From Boesenbergia rotunda (lineage: Eukaryota; Streptophyta; Magnoliopsida; Zingiberales; Zingiberaceae): a stretch of DNA of 64,000 bases. Every line of letters begins with the position of its first letter. Position 1 is the stretch's first letter. The position numbers and the translations under genes are program-made. The DNA lies in NCBI GenBank assembly GCA_024364735.1, contig JAGFNQ010001124.1:306331-370330 (forward strand), given 5' to 3'. This document shows, in pieces, positions 33,379-45,235 of the stretch. The notes beneath the pieces are model-generated. The model saw only the letters and a program-made list of their open reading frames with translations. It ran no database searches and had not been told where the DNA came from.

Positions 33379-33392
33379 AAAAAGGGGGAGAT
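33379..33392 (+). other. Polypurine tract of copia-B
   Basis: AAAAAGGGGGAGAT immediately before TGTTAGAGC. Confidence 0.9.
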
Positions 33393-34433
33393 TGTTAGAG
33401 CAATCGGCCCTAAGATGGTCCGGTGTGACCATGGGTTTTGATGTTTGGGCAAAGGGTTTAAGTTAGGCTTACCCTTGTGTATTTGATATGCATATGTTGA
33501 GTGTGCAGGTTGTACAGGTACGCATATGGACTTGACTGGATGGTCTCAGTACGATGAAGGATGGCATGGAGGCTTGCTGGAGGCTTGTGTGTGCATCTGA
33601 GGGACCTTGGAGTGCAGGGACGATGAGCTGATGGGCGCGGACTTCGAGGCGTACGTGAAGGGTGGCATGGAGGCAAGCTGGAGGCTTGCATGCGCATCCG
33701 AGGGACGAGGGCCAAAGATGAAGAGGGCGCGAAGGCAACAGTCGAGGCTGCGGAGGAGGAGTCAGTCGAGTCGTGAGGGTACGAGTGCAGTGTGATTGTA
33801 CTCGGGAAATCCTAAGGGTTGAGTGCGGAGTGGAATGTACTCAAGATGGGTAACCTTAGGTGGGTGAGTAGACCAGTCGACTGGCCTGGGGGCAGTCGAC
33901 TGATGGAACTCACAGAAAGGTCTCAGCCCTGGGACCAATCGACTGCCCTGGGGGCAGTCGACTGGTAGCGGCTGGTGAGTTGGCTAAAATTTGAACGTTG
34001 GGAGTTACAACGGTCGAATTTAGCTGGCACCAGTCGACTACCCTAGGGGCAGTCGACTGGTAGCGAGAAATCAGCCCCGAGTCCTATTTAAAGAGGACGT
34101 CATGGTGGCTGAGTTTCTTGACGAAACCTGCTTGGGTAAAGCCGGTTAGTAGTCTACTGTGTTCACAAAGCATCCAAGGTGTTGTGGTGAGGTTTCTCCA
34201 CCCACAAGGAGCGACACGTGATAGCCGGAGGTTATCCGGGGAGTGATCCACCGAGGGATTGTTGGATTAGTCACCCGGCCGGGGTGGATACCAACTAAAT
34301 ACGGTTTGTTAGCGTTTGTTCTTTATTGTTAGTTTTATTATCTTGTATTTCCGCTATGCAAACTAACAACGTAGGTTGAAAGAATCAAAGAAACGCTATT
34401 CACCCCCTCTAGCGTACCGGAAACGATCTAACA
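33393..34433 (+). repeat. 3' LTR of copia-B
   Basis: 1041 bp, TGTTAGAGCAATC to CGATCTAACA. Nearly identical to the 5' LTR. Confidence 0.93.
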
Positions 34434-34532
34434 GATAGGGCTTGCTCGCGCGAGAAAACTCTACGGCGCGACTGACTTACACAAGGGCGGTGTCGTCTCC
34501 TTCGTGTGTGCCGGTGATGGGGACTTACCCGC

Positions 34533-37429
34533 TGTTAAATCCGACACTTTTGACTAGGACCTAGTAATTTTCGGAGGATTACCGGATAGGTTCCGGGGCT
34601 TCCGAGTCCTTGGACACAAATTTAGGGACCAAAATGTTATAAAACAAATAGTTACAAGGGTTAATGAGGACCTAACCTTAAACCCTAGGGGAGTTAAATG
34701 ATTTAAAACTAAATCTTAAAAGGGTTGTTTGCCAAAATGTTCAAATTATGGGCGGAATTGCAAAATGTCAACTAATTGGACTAAAATGAAAAAGGGCCAA
34801 GGTATAAGGGGCTAATTAGGGCTTGGCGCTCGTCTCTCCTTCCCTACCCGATCGAAGCCAAAGCCGTAGCTCTCCCCGACCCCTTCTCATCGCGAGCCAA
34901 ATCGGATGCCCTAGCCGGAGTTAAGCCTCACCGGACGCGTGATCGAAGCAAAGCTCCCAGTTCCCTTCTTTCCCTCCGTTTCCCTTCACCGTGACCTCAC
35001 TACAAGCCCTCGCTCTCTTCCTTCTTCGCCTCTTCGTTGCAGCCAAGAGGGTGGCAACGCGATAGCTTGGGGCTGAGGTTCCATCACCGAGTGGTAGAGC
35101 CACTTCCTCTCTTGGGTTTGGCTATTGCTGACTTTGGGGGATTCTGCCGTGAGAAACGGGACTTGGAGTAGCTAGCTCAGATCAAAAGCTACTCGTGATC
35201 GCCCTTATTGCTGAACCTACTCCGGCGGATCTATAGATTGAGCAGAGGAAGGTAAGTTTGGTGTATTGCTATGGATTGATTGGTCGATTTCCCTTCCCTG
35301 ATTTCATCCTGGCGTGTTTGTCTTCAGATTTCTGTAGTGGAAACCCCATGAGCTCAGGTGAGGGCTACTACGTTTGGATGACTTGGTGTGTAGATTTGGA
35401 GTTTGATTTCTATCTTCGGTTGGCAAATTTCATGCGTAGGGTTTGTGCTGTGAGGGTTCCTGTGAGCAGCTGCTGAGGTTGGGTTTCAACCATTTTGGTT
35501 GTGCGCCACCTTACTGTGGGAGTGGGAGCTTCTGCCGTGGAGTTTGCTTGGCTCAGGTAAGGGTTCGATTGAGTTTGGTCTCAATCTTATTTTGAATTGG
35601 AAGCTAGATGTAGCTCAATTTGTTTATGGTTTTGGATGTAGTGAAGGGAGTAGTTATACTCTGGTTTGTATTTGGGATTAACCGAAACCTAAATCTTAAT
35701 AACGTGGGCTGATTAATAATTGATCAGTTAATTTGATATGATTAACTGAAAAGGGAAACGATTAGGTTAACCTCGGTTTGGCTTATGCATTTATTAGCTA
35801 GTTGTTATTTTTGTAATAGCTAATTAAATCTATCCCTGATTCAGGGACTTGATTTGGATTATTATTGCGGATTATTGACGGGTGGTTCTTCCGGCTTGAT
35901 ACGGACTTATACACTCTTGGAGGTGGGTACCCTTTGACTTATCTGTCTGATATTGTCATTTTGTTATGCATAGACTGTTATAGATAGCAGTAAGATTATA
36001 CGCTATCCCTGTTTATTATGCCTGTTCTGGATACTTGTTGTTTATCCCTAAGTTATTATGCCTGTTCTGAATACATGTGGTTTATCCCTGAGTTATTATG
36101 TTGTAGTTCATACAGTCTCAGGTATTGTCATATCTATATGCATGCTTAGAGATCGTGTTGTACCTCTTGCATTTGACCTTGAGGGATCTGTAGTTTCCAA
36201 CCAGTATACCTTGTAGGTTACCTGTATTTCCTGTTATAGGATTTCAGACTGAGACTTAGTATACTGAGGACTTGGGGAGGGAGGTATGTGTATCTATCAT
36301 ACACCATCCATGCATTGTTGCATGCCGGCGATCAGCGACTCCCTTGTGGTTGAGCCTAATCGTCTTCCGGTACTTGATATGCCCACACGACCACTTATGG
36401 GTTAGTGGATACCATAGGGTGTGCGCATTTGTCCTGTATTGCTCCGTTCGGCCACTATTTGGAGGGTGAGCGCGAGCGTGGTAGCAGCCAGGGGTCCCTT
36501 CTTGTACTGAGTCACGAGGAGATGAGAGCTTGACTCCCCCATTGCTTGGGGTAGGAGCGGAGTCTCCACCAGCATCCTGTCCACCCGGTCACTTAGGAGC
36601 AGTGATGGCAGGGTTCGTACAGGTTGTCACAGCTCTACCCACGCGGACGTCGCGGACGATGATCCTGACTGGGACTAGGGGGTGACACATGTCATTGCAC
36701 CATGTGCATATTTTGCATCGTGCATTGTTTGCTGCACTTGATTTCTGCACTTGTTTGACATGTATATTCTGGAGACTATTATCTGAGATTATATGTCTTT
36801 TGGTATTCCACAGGTATTTATTACCCTCTTTACAGGTTAGATGGATTCAGGTATGCATCTACCCAATATTTTCAGTTCCAGTCTTTCCCTACTGTTGATA
36901 TGAGACTGTACTAGCTGAACTCTTATTGTTAGTATAACTTTCTATGCATATCTGCTGGGTATTCGCTGAGTTATGGACTCACCCCGTTGCCATATATTTT
37001 TATTTCAGGGTGATGCCTGCCAGGAGAGCCCTAGCCGCCAGTCCCCAGCTCGAGAGGAGCTTTGCTTTATTTTAGTTTGTGTTGATTTATGGTTATGGAC
37101 CCTATGTTATATACTTTGCTTCCGTTGCCATGTTTCGAACATGTATTCATGTTTTATTCGATGGTATTGTACTTTTGAGTCCTATGTTGGACTTCGTTAG
37201 GTTTTGGTTTTGTTCCTGCCCCCTGGCAGATCAGGTGAGTTCGTACTTTGGTTTTACAATAGTTATAATCATATAACTGTTATTTCTACATGGATTTGAG
37301 GCCTGAGGCCATTTAACTGCGTGGTTGTGTTATTTATATATGTGTGTTTGTGTAAATTGTCCGCCGGACAGGGGAGGTGCTGTCCGATTTTCTATTGGAT
37401 CAGTGGCTCCAGGGTCTCGGGGCGTGACA
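34533..37429 (+). mobile_element. Solo Ty3/gypsy LTR S2 inside the G1 LTR
   Basis: 2897 bp, TGTTAAATCCGACAC to CTCGGGGCGTGACA. Flanked by CCCGC (34528-34532) and CCCAC (37430-37434), a TSD with one transition. Same family as S1. The interior ORFs (35258-35476 and others) are not recognisable proteins. Confidence 0.87.
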
Positions 37430-37619
37430 CCCACGAGGCGTCGGCGTCGACGTCGGCGTCGGCGTCGGCATTGGAGAGAGGCAACGACGTCGGGCGGTTT
37501 CGGGAGGATCGGGGAGAAGAATGATTATCGAAGGAATTTTAGGGTTTTAAATAGGTTTTTAAAAGGCCCCTAATTTTTAAAATTTACCTTTTAGCCCCCT
37601 AAAAACTCAGTATTTAATA

Positions 37620-38308
37620 GATAACCAACTACACCACGACACCATCTATCAAGGTGGGTTCTAAGTTTTTAATTTAATTAATTTAAATTTTTTAAAAAAT
37701 TAATCAAGCTAAACTTCTAATTTCAATCGATTATTTCGGTTTAACTGATTTTTTGATCAGTCCATGTCCAATGCTCTAAATGATTCCGCTTGAACACCAA
37801 TCGGGTCCATTCTAAATTTATTTATTTTTCCTGATCTCGAAGGTTCATTCCAGATTTGATTCTTATCCTTACAGATTACTCGTTTGCATGAATGACCATT
37901 GTTCTATAGATTTTATCCATGAAATTTTATAGGAGAATAAACAATTCATCATTCTTACCTATCCGAGCATTGAAAGAAAAGTCTAACGTTGCAGGAGAAT
38001 CATTTGTAATATACTTCAAGGGCTTCCTTTTGTTTATGGATCTTTTAATATGAGTTTCCCAAGAGAAGCAATTATATTTATTGTGAATATTAGATGAAAA
38101 AAATGAGGTTGGGTTGAACGTGCTTGCAAATCTCACATATAATTGCAGAACGTATAAAGATTTGTCAAGGTTGATCGAACTAGTGCCTAGAATACGCATA
38201 AAGCATGCTATCGGAACCAACCAATGTGCTCTAGTGCCTTGTAGAAATTTTCCAAAAATTTGGATTGCACGAGATGAAGCACCACTCTTAAAAATTGATT
38301 CTTGTATT
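37620..38308. repeat. Tandem 1.65-kb repeat, fragment 1
   Basis: Starts inside the tRNA-Val-like part (GATAACCAACTACACCACGACACC) and runs to '..gattcttgtatt', where solo LTR S3 is inserted. Matches 40655-41345 and 56645-57315. Confidence 0.85.
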
Positions 38309-38713
38309 TGTGGGATCGAATTGAATCGATAGAGAGAGGGGTGAATATCTATCGTCAAAACTTTTTCGGAAAGCGTAGAGTAATTGCACAGCGGAAAAGA
38401 AAAACAATCGCTAACACTTTTTGTTTTTACTTGGTTCGGAGTCGCAGTCGGCTCCTACTCCAAGGCTCACAGTCCTTGACCGTTTACGATGGGCAATTCT
38501 ATATTTTGTCAAATGTTTTACAAGATGAAGTTGAATATAGAATTAAAAAGAATACAACAATAAACTATTTTTATACCGACGACCGGAGAAGTTGGAAGTT
38601 CGGAGCCGCGGGTCGTCGTAGGCGCTTGAATCTCGAGTACAGAGCTTGTCGGAGCGGAGCGCTTGAACGAATGTGTTGAAAGCAATTGTTTTTGAAGCCA
38701 AGGGGGTGAACCC

Positions 38714-38722
38714 CTTTATATA
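38714..38722 (-). promoter_or_regulatory. TATA box of solo LTR S3
   Basis: The minus strand reads TATATAAAG followed by GGGTTC, adjacent to the GGCGCC array. Confidence 0.55.
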
Positions 38723-38729
38723 GTCGTAG

Positions 38730-38997
38730 CTGGGGCGCCTGTGTTGAAGGGGACGCCTGACATATGGCCTGTCTTGCGAGAACCTCAATCCGCAGACTTG
38801 GCCAGCGCTTATCCCCTCAACCAGGGCGCCTGAGCTGACTGGGGCGCCTGTGTTAACACAGGCGCCTCAATGACTGATTCAGAGGCTTGCGTGGCAGTTT
38901 GCTTCGAGTGCTTGGAATGGCCCTTCACTGGGGCGCCTGTCTCAACACAGGTGCCTAGCCCAGTAGGGCGCCTCACTCCATTGAGGCGCCTGAGTGC
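38730..38997. repeat. GGCGCC palindrome array in S3
   Basis: About nine copies of GGGCGCCTG or its complement CAGGCGCC, including GGCGCCTGTGTTAACACAGG, which is a near-perfect hairpin with the following CGCC. Confidence 0.85.
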
Positions 38998-39286
38998 AGA
39001 AACCTTCATCCCTTCGTTCCTGCAACCAGGGTTAGTTCTAAAACACAACAAGCATATAAATGATATAGATTAAACCATGATTTACAGCCTGAGCTGTCTT
39101 GGTTCTGACTTTGGGCTTCCTAAATGGAACCCTAGCCCTAGGTCGAACCGACGCCTAATGTTCCCTTCTACGGGGAACGAACCCTCACCTACTCCTCTCA
39201 GAAGATTTTACCTGTTTGCCAACCGGCTCCTCCGGTTGGACTTTTGCCCAATCCCCCGGATCAGGTCTTCGTGCCCAGTCCGCGAC

Positions 39287-39505
39287 CAGGACTTAGTGCC
39301 CAGCTTTACCCACCAGGTCTTCGGTGCCCAGTCCTTGGCCAGGACTTAGTGCCCAGCTTTACTCACCAGGTCTTCGGTGCCAAGCCCTTGGCCAGGACTT
39401 AGTGCCAGCTTTACTCACCAGGTCTTCGGTACCCAGCCCTTGGCCAGGACTTAATGCCCAGCTTTACTCACCAGGTCTTCAGTGGTCAGCCCTCGGCCAA
39501 GACGT
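39287..39505. repeat. 53-bp tandem repeat in S3
   Basis: About four copies of a unit containing CAGGACTTAGTGCCCAGC and ACTCACCAGGTCTTCGGT. Confidence 0.85.
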
Positions 39506-40596
39506 AATACCCAATTCTTAGAACCAGGACTTCGTGCTTAGTGTACCTAGGACTTTTACCTGCACACTTGATTAGTCTTGTTAGAGCACCAATAATACTT
39601 AACTTTGAGTCATTTGCCAATATCAAAACAAGGTTTGATATGATGCTTCCGGCACCAACAGTATTCATAAGATATGTAACAAGGAGAGTATTACAAAGAG
39701 TAATAAAACTTCAGAAGAGCGGAAAATTGTCTGTCTTGTTAGAGAATAAGAAACGTAGAGAAGAAGAAGCTTGGTAAGTATTTTGTAGGAAATGGAAAAT
39801 AGAATTTCTTGCTTATCGAGTGACGCACAATTTTTATATTCTTTTGACATAGTAATGGCCAATTTCAAAAAACTAAAATCGAAGAACTTCAGTGTGTTAG
39901 ACTGTCGTGATAACCAACTGCATCACGACACTATTAGTTTAATTATATTCTTAATTTTTATTTTAAATAACTTAAATTTTTAAAAATCTAATCAAACTGA
40001 ATTTCTAAATTCAGTCGATTAATTTTGGTTAACTGATCTTTTGCTCATCCCATATCTAACATTTTAAATGGTGACGCATGAATTCCAATTAGGTCCATTC
40101 AAAAATTTTGTCGTCTAAAACGACATCGCCTACACTCGAACTATGACCATTTGGAACATTTGTAGGATCTATAATAAAGCTCTAGCCTATTCAAAAAACA
40201 TCTGGGCAATTTGAAAATATTTTAGATGCAAAATAAGAACCCGAAATTAAATCGAAGACCGTCAGTGTGTCAGATTGATGTGATAACCAACTACACCACG
40301 ATACCATTGGTCAAATGAGGTTGTTAATTTGTTTATTTGATCAATTCAAATTTGTAAAAAGTTAGTCGAACATAAGTTTTAAATTCAATTGGTTAATTTG
40401 GTTAAACTAATCTTTTGCTCACCCCATATGCAACCTTCACAATAGTGTCGCTTGAACTCCAATTGACCCCACTCAATAAATTTGTGGGACGTCGCCAAGA
40501 ATCAACTGTAGTCAATTGAAAAATTTGTAGAAATTATAAAAAAACTGCAGCCTATTCAAAAAAAATTGTGGGTCAATTTTAAAAGTTCATCAAGGC

Positions 40597-40601
40597 AAAA
40601 A
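40597..40601 (-). terminator. Pol III terminator of tRNA-Val
   Basis: The minus strand reads TTTTT directly after the ..GATGCCA 3' end. Confidence 0.6.
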
Positions 40602-40675
40602 TGGCATCGCCCGGACTCGAACCGGAGACCTTCAGTGTGTTAGACTGATGTGATAACCAACTACACCACAACACC
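40602..40675 (-). tRNA. tRNA-Val (AAC), apparently intact
   Basis: 74 nt on the minus strand. The acceptor stem GGTGTTG pairs with CGATGCC (with G-U pairs). The A box TGGTGTAGTTGG and B box GGTTCGAGTCC fit consensus. Anticodon stem and loop TCAGT-CTAACAC-ACTGA carries AAC, and a T5 terminator follows. The sequence closely resembles plant cytosolic tRNA-Val. It may be a working gene or the tRNA head of a tandemly amplified, SINE-like repeat; its five or more sister copies are visibly decayed. Confidence 0.7.
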
Positions 40676-41379
40676 ATCTATTAAGGTGTGTTCTAAATTT
40701 TTAATTTAATTAATTTAAATTTTTTTAAAAAATTAATCAAGCTAAACTTCTAATTTCAATCGATGATTTCGGTTTAACTGATATTTTGATCAGCCCATGT
40801 CCAATGTTCTAAACGATTCCGCTTGAACTCCATTCGGGTCCATTCTAAATTTAATTTTTTTTCCTGATCTCGAAGATCCATCCCAAATTTGATTCTTGTC
40901 CCTACAGATTACTCATTTGCATGAGTGATCATTGTTCTATGGATTTTATCTATGAAATTTGATAGGAGAATAAATATTTCATCATTCTTATCTTTCTAAG
41001 CATTGAAAGAAAAATCTGACTTTGCAGGAGAATCATTTTCAATATACTTCAAGGGATTACTTTTGTTTGTGGATCTTTTAATATGAGTTTCCCAAGAGAA
41101 GTAATTATATTTATTGTGAATATTAGATGAAAAAATGAGGTTGTGTTGAATGTGCTTGCAAATCTCGCATATAATTGCATAACGTATAAAGATTTGTCAA
41201 GGTTGATCGAACTAGTGCCCAGAATACGCATGAAACATGCTATCGGAACCAACCAATGTGCTCTGGTGCCATGTAAAAATTTCCCAAAAATTCGGATTGC
41301 ACGAGATGAAGCACCACTCTTAAAATTTGATTCTTGTATTCATAAGATATGTAACAAGGAGAGTATTCACTATAACAAA

Positions 41380-41610
41380 TATGACTTTCTGCACTGCGTA
41401 ATTATTCTATCCGTAGCACGCATTGTATGATGCACAACTCCATGCTGTTAAAAATCATAACACATCAATAGCGTATGGCCGCGTGCTGCGGATAATAGCA
41501 ATCACAGCATGCAGCCGCGCACCGTGGATAATAACAATCGCAGCACACGATCGCACGTCGCAGATAATAGCAATCATAGCACACGACTGCACGCTGCGAA
41601 TAATAGCATA
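41380..41610. repeat. Left subterminal repeats of CACTA-1
   Basis: Repeated GC(A/G)C(G/A)CTGCG.ATAATAGCAATC-like units in alternating condition. The same motifs occur at the right end near 55575-55665. Confidence 0.75.
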
Positions 41611-42024
41611 TGAAAATAAAAATAAAAAAATATCACACATTAATTATCAACATCATATAATTATCAATATTATTTATTTAAAATATATAATCCAAATTTA
41701 ATCTTAATATGAATATCTAATTTTTATTCCTCTCATAACCATTTTACAAAGCTCACAAATATTTACAAATCAACTCCAAATATTTTATAAAAAAATATGA
41801 ATCACTAACCATCAAAGAAATATAATAAATGACCCTAAAAATATAGGGTAAAAATTAAAAGAGCGATCCTAGCCTTCATCTCAAGAATTCTCAATACTAT
41901 CGTGTCGTTCTCACTAGCCACCAATAGTATTCAACTAGTTATCAATTTCATGTCGTCCTCTAGGCTTCAATCTTAGCTTTGATTTTCTCAAAACCCCAAT
42001 ATTCACTTCAAAATAATGGATGAC
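41611..42024. other. CACTA-1 interior, left
   Basis: AT-rich, no gene recognised. Confidence 0.5.
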
Positions 42025-43726
42025 TGATAATTACCATTTTGTTGATAAAATTAGGCTCTCAAATCCATATTTTGATCCCTTTTTATATGCTTAATTTTGC
42101 ATTTACATGAGGTTCCATGAATTATTACTATTTTAGCTTTTGATTCAAATCTTTGTATATTTGAGATATTTGGACATTAAATTTGAATCTAATTTTGTAG
42201 GCATTGAATGATCATGGACCCAGATCAGATTGGATCAAACTTGAGTTAGTTTTGGCTTCAATCAAGAGGATCAAGAGATGGGTGAATGTGGGCCGCCCAA
42301 TCAAGAATCGGCGAGATCTAAGCCATCTATCATTTTTTGACCAATCCAAGCTCAAGTTAGAGTTAATCTAGACCACAGATCAAGATCTGAAGTTTTGGTC
42401 CCAATCAGAGGTCATCCAGCCGTTGGATCGAGCTTAAGAGGAATCTAAACCGTCCATTCAAAGATCAGGGTAATCTGAGCCATCCATTGCAGATCTAGAG
42501 GATCCGAGCTACTGAGAGGAAGATCCTGACCTTTGATGGAGATCTGGAGAGTTTGGGCTTGATCTGACTTGATCTGACCGTTAGATGAAGCAAGGATGAT
42601 CACAGCCGTTCGAATTTAAATGGATGATTTAAATCAGGAATTCCTCCATCGTGCTCAGTGTCGTCTCATAGTACAGAGTTAGCAGAGTAGCATAGTTTTC
42701 TCCATTCATCATCGTTTTCTTCGCAGTTTTCTTCTCAGATCGTGTGGCCACATCAAATTTGTTTGCTCTCAAGGTTTTGAATCATCGAGGTAATTTCCTT
42801 GTTCAGTTTGCTAACGAAATCTCACAGCTGAAGGAGCGCAGGTGAGGGTTTCGCCGGTGCTCTGCCCACTGTCGATTTCGATAGATCGTTGTTGTCTTCA
42901 TCAAGCGGAGCAATCAGAGCATGTTGAGGGGTTCTCTGAAGGCTACCGAGAGTTTCCTAGCTTGATCGTCACTCAGCGTGTCAAGAAGGAGATCGCGGGT
43001 GATTTCAGCTACTAACCGATCGCTGTGATCGGACAGAGGTGCTTCTGATCAGTCCCCAATCCGATCAGAAGAGGACCTGATCGGTCACGGGACCGATCAA
43101 GAAGAGCAGTTCATTCCAATTCATTGTGAACTGATCAAAGGAGGCTTTCTTAATTGGTTTTTGTGTTCAGAGGGTTTCTAGCTCATCCTTTGTGTGATGG
43201 CAAAGGGAAGTCTTGAGGATGAACTGATTTGATGTTCAAGTAAGGATAATTTTTAATTTTAAGCACTTAATTCTTCAAGTTGTTCTAGCTTGTTTCCATT
43301 ACATTTCAAGCCAAATTTCTTAAGCAAAGTTTTGTTCTAGTTTTCATTATCTTGCAATTAATTCTCTTCAATTAATTCCTTGCAATTAGTCTTAAGTTTC
43401 AATTCAATAGTTTGAAATTGAATTGCTTAGTTTTTTCCAATAGGTTAAGAGTAGTTCTTGCAATTTCCTAATTCGTTCCATGCTTTAGCTAAGTTCATTC
43501 TATTTCATACTGTCATTTCCTTATCACAAAACCCCCTCATTTAATTAGAAAACCCAAATCATTAAACGACAACAATTTCAAGCTTGAATTAAACATTCAC
43601 AACTAGTCCTTGGAAAGATACGACTTGAGGCCCCTGTACTACATTTTAATTTTGTGAGCTAGGGTTTTAAATTTATAAATATCTAAATTTGAGGCTTATT
43701 CGTGACACTAGTTATTGGGTCCATCA
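42025..43726 (+). mobile_element. Solo Ty3/gypsy LTR S4 (Athila/Tat-like) in CACTA-1
   Basis: 1702 bp, TGATAATTACC to GGGTCCATCA, flanked by ATGAC (42020-42024 and 43727-43731). The start 'cattttgttgataaaatt' and the late 'ggaaagatacgacttgaggcc' resemble Athila/Tat LTRs, from memory. Contains a short GATCGGTC/GACCGATC cluster at 43020-43110. Confidence 0.85.
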
Positions 43727-43731
43727 ATGAC

Positions 43732-44736
43732 TAGTATTTCTGACAAAGATATAAAGAAGCAAACTATTCAGCAAGACCAATGAATGAAGAGAATAAACAT
43801 ATATGAAATAGAATGAAAAGAATAGAGAATACTCAACCTTAATATTTTTTATTAATTTAAATTAAAAGAAGACTAATGCATTTCACTTCAACTCCATGAG
43901 TTAAGTAGATGATTAAAAGTGCTATTATTGCGCAAGGAAAAATAACATATAACAACTAGGATAAATATATAAAAGTTTTCAAGTCTTGTAACTTGTCTAT
44001 TATTTTGCACAAGAAAAACATATAGCAATTAGGGCACCCAATATTTGTCATTCTCTTCGACAATGAAACATTCTCTTCAAAATGAAACATTTAAAATTCA
44101 TTAGATCAATGAAACATTTAAAATTCATTAGATCAAAAGGTTTAGTCTACGACTTGATTGAGGAACTTCTCTCAAAGAAATACAATTACAAAGTTTATAT
44201 CCATATTCTTTGATAAGAATTTCTATGAAATTTAACAAATAAAGCATCGAAAGTTCCAGCGGAGTTAAATTGAAAATTTTCTAAAACTTTGGCCCCAAAT
44301 CCTTTTTCTAAAGGATTGATTTTTGCCTAGAAGGCATATACTTAAGCTTTCAAATTGAAAATTCATGTTCACATTCTACAAAGAGCCAACAAACAATAGA
44401 ATGATGATCATTACTACATCATTGGCGACAACAACACCATATAAACTTTGATAAACAATTAAAACTTGTGAACTAAATTAGCAGTTATCTATGCCTGATT
44501 TTTAAAGGGTCATAGATGCATTAGTATAATTATGTGCAAAAAAAACTTATGTGATCAACACAGTAAACAACAAAAAATTTACCTATATTATTATTAGAAA
44601 TAAGAAGATTCATGTAGTCTTGCTCATATAGTGTTCATTAGTATAATGATTATTTGTAGTGATATAAATTTTTTTAAAAAAAAACAGAACTAAAGGCAGT
44701 TTGTGTCAACATGAGAGGCCACAGTAGAATTTACAC
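43732..44736. other. CACTA-1 interior, middle
   Basis: AT-rich, no recognisable exon. I looked here for the Gly-rich exon that follows in farnesyltransferase beta and did not find it. Confidence 0.5.
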
Positions 44737-45235
44737 TTGACACCAAAATAAAAATTCCACCACAATGTCCTCATGCTCCGTGTCCAGAGATTCTCCTAGT
44801 AAAGCAATTGAGTGTGTAATCCAGTAGCAAAGCCAAGGTCGACTACACTTATCAATCATAAAATGATCCAAAACAATAAGACAAATAATTAAAACCTAAC
44901 AATGCTATTAATTGAAATATATGTATATATATACACACATATACAGAAAAAGCATTTCGAAAAAAATTACTAACACAGAAATTTCTAATCTTACTTGGCA
45001 TCTAGCACACTGTAGCTTGGCCCAAGTTTCCCGAGTCCTTTTGTTAAAAACTCCATGTGCTTATCACGCCAAAGCTCTAGCCTGCATATCCTCCAATTTA
45101 GTTTAATTGGTTTGCCCAAATGGCTCACAGACCAAGAAGACTGCTTGGACATCAAAATGAAAGAGATGAACTTTAAAGCATCAAAATAGTTAATTGTTTC
45201 AATTTGCCTCCTTTCTCTCTGTTGCAACTCTGAGT
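44737..45235 (-). pseudogene. Captured protein farnesyltransferase beta-subunit exons
   Basis: Farnesyltransferase beta (ERA1/FTB in plants) binds the farnesyl donor and CaaX protein substrate. Three minus-strand pieces. First, about 45235-45175: QQRERRQIETINYFDALK, like the N-terminal NYFDA segment. Second, exon 45081-44995: LELWRDKHMEFLTKGLGKLG then PSYSVLDA, with acceptor GCAG and donor GTAAGA. Third, exon 44842-44737: (N)RPWLCYWITHSIALLGESLD.. ending FWCQ, with acceptor TGTAG and donor GTGTAA. Phases agree: AA|T makes the Asn before RPWLCYW. Introns are retained, so capture was at DNA level. The downstream Gly-rich repeats and catalytic zinc site are absent, so there is no function. Confidence 0.85.

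Larger units (their letters stand above)
28915..34433 (+). mobile_element. Copia-B: gag-only, non-autonomous copia element
   Basis: 5519 bp with TSD GATAG (28910-28914 and 34434-34438). Order: 5' LTR, primer site, gag in two frames, about 1.8 kb noncoding, polypurine tract, 3' LTR. No protease, integrase, RT or RNase H. LTRs are nearly identical except for a 14-bp or so deletion in the 3' copy near 33567, so it is young. Confidence 0.93.
14813..37619 (-). mobile_element. Outer Ty3/gypsy element G1, truncated and hosting several later insertions
   Basis: Minus-strand element. Its 5' LTR starts at 37619 (TATTAAATACTGAG..) and ends at 26895 (..GGGGCGTGACA). The primer site is at 26889-26878 and gag follows. 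The element stops inside gag near 14813, so pol and the 3' LTR are missing. With nested insertions removed, the 5' LTR is about 2.3 kb, and its sequence follows the 2.5-kb LTR of G2: for example 'agggcttgctcgc.cgag' bridges the copia-B insertion. Insertions into it are copia-A (15444-26222), copia-B (28915-34433) and solo LTR S2 (34533-37429). Confidence 0.85.
26895..37619 (-). repeat. 5' LTR of G1, split by two insertions
   Basis: Three pieces, 26895-28914, 34439-34532 and 37435-37619, join to a 2.3-kb LTR homologous to the G2 LTR read in reverse. The outer end is TTTAATA rather than TTTAACA (one transition). Beyond it lies the tandem repeat (GATAACCAACTACACC). Confidence 0.85.
38309..39660 (-). 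mobile_element. Solo copia-type LTR S3 in the tandem repeat
   Basis: 1352 bp, plus-strand ends TGTGGGATCGAATTG and CCGGCACCAACA, flanked by GTATT (38304-38308 and 39661-39665). Minus orientation is shown by a minus-strand TATATAAAG (38722-38714) downstream, in that orientation, of a GGCGCC palindrome array (38995-38730). A 53-bp tandem repeat lies at its U3 start (39287-39505). Confidence 0.88.
39661..41367. repeat. Tandem 1.65-kb repeat, full unit
   Basis: Runs from 'gtattcataagatatgtaac' to the next occurrence of the same phrase at 41336, where CACTA-1 is inserted. Inside are three subunits of about 360-380 bp, each a minus-strand tRNA-Val-like sequence (39859-39932, 40232-40305, 40602-40675) followed by an AT-rich body. 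The third is followed by a further 0.5-kb unique part. Confidence 0.85.

Noticed and set aside
37321..37573. Arg-rich ORFs
   Set aside because: They come from a (CGTCGG)n-like stretch spanning the S2/G1 LTR junction.
40597..40675. Treating all tRNA-Val-like copies as genes
   Set aside because: Copies at 39859, 40232, 55848, 56227, 56593 and 57505 have broken stems or B boxes; only 40602-40675 keeps all features.
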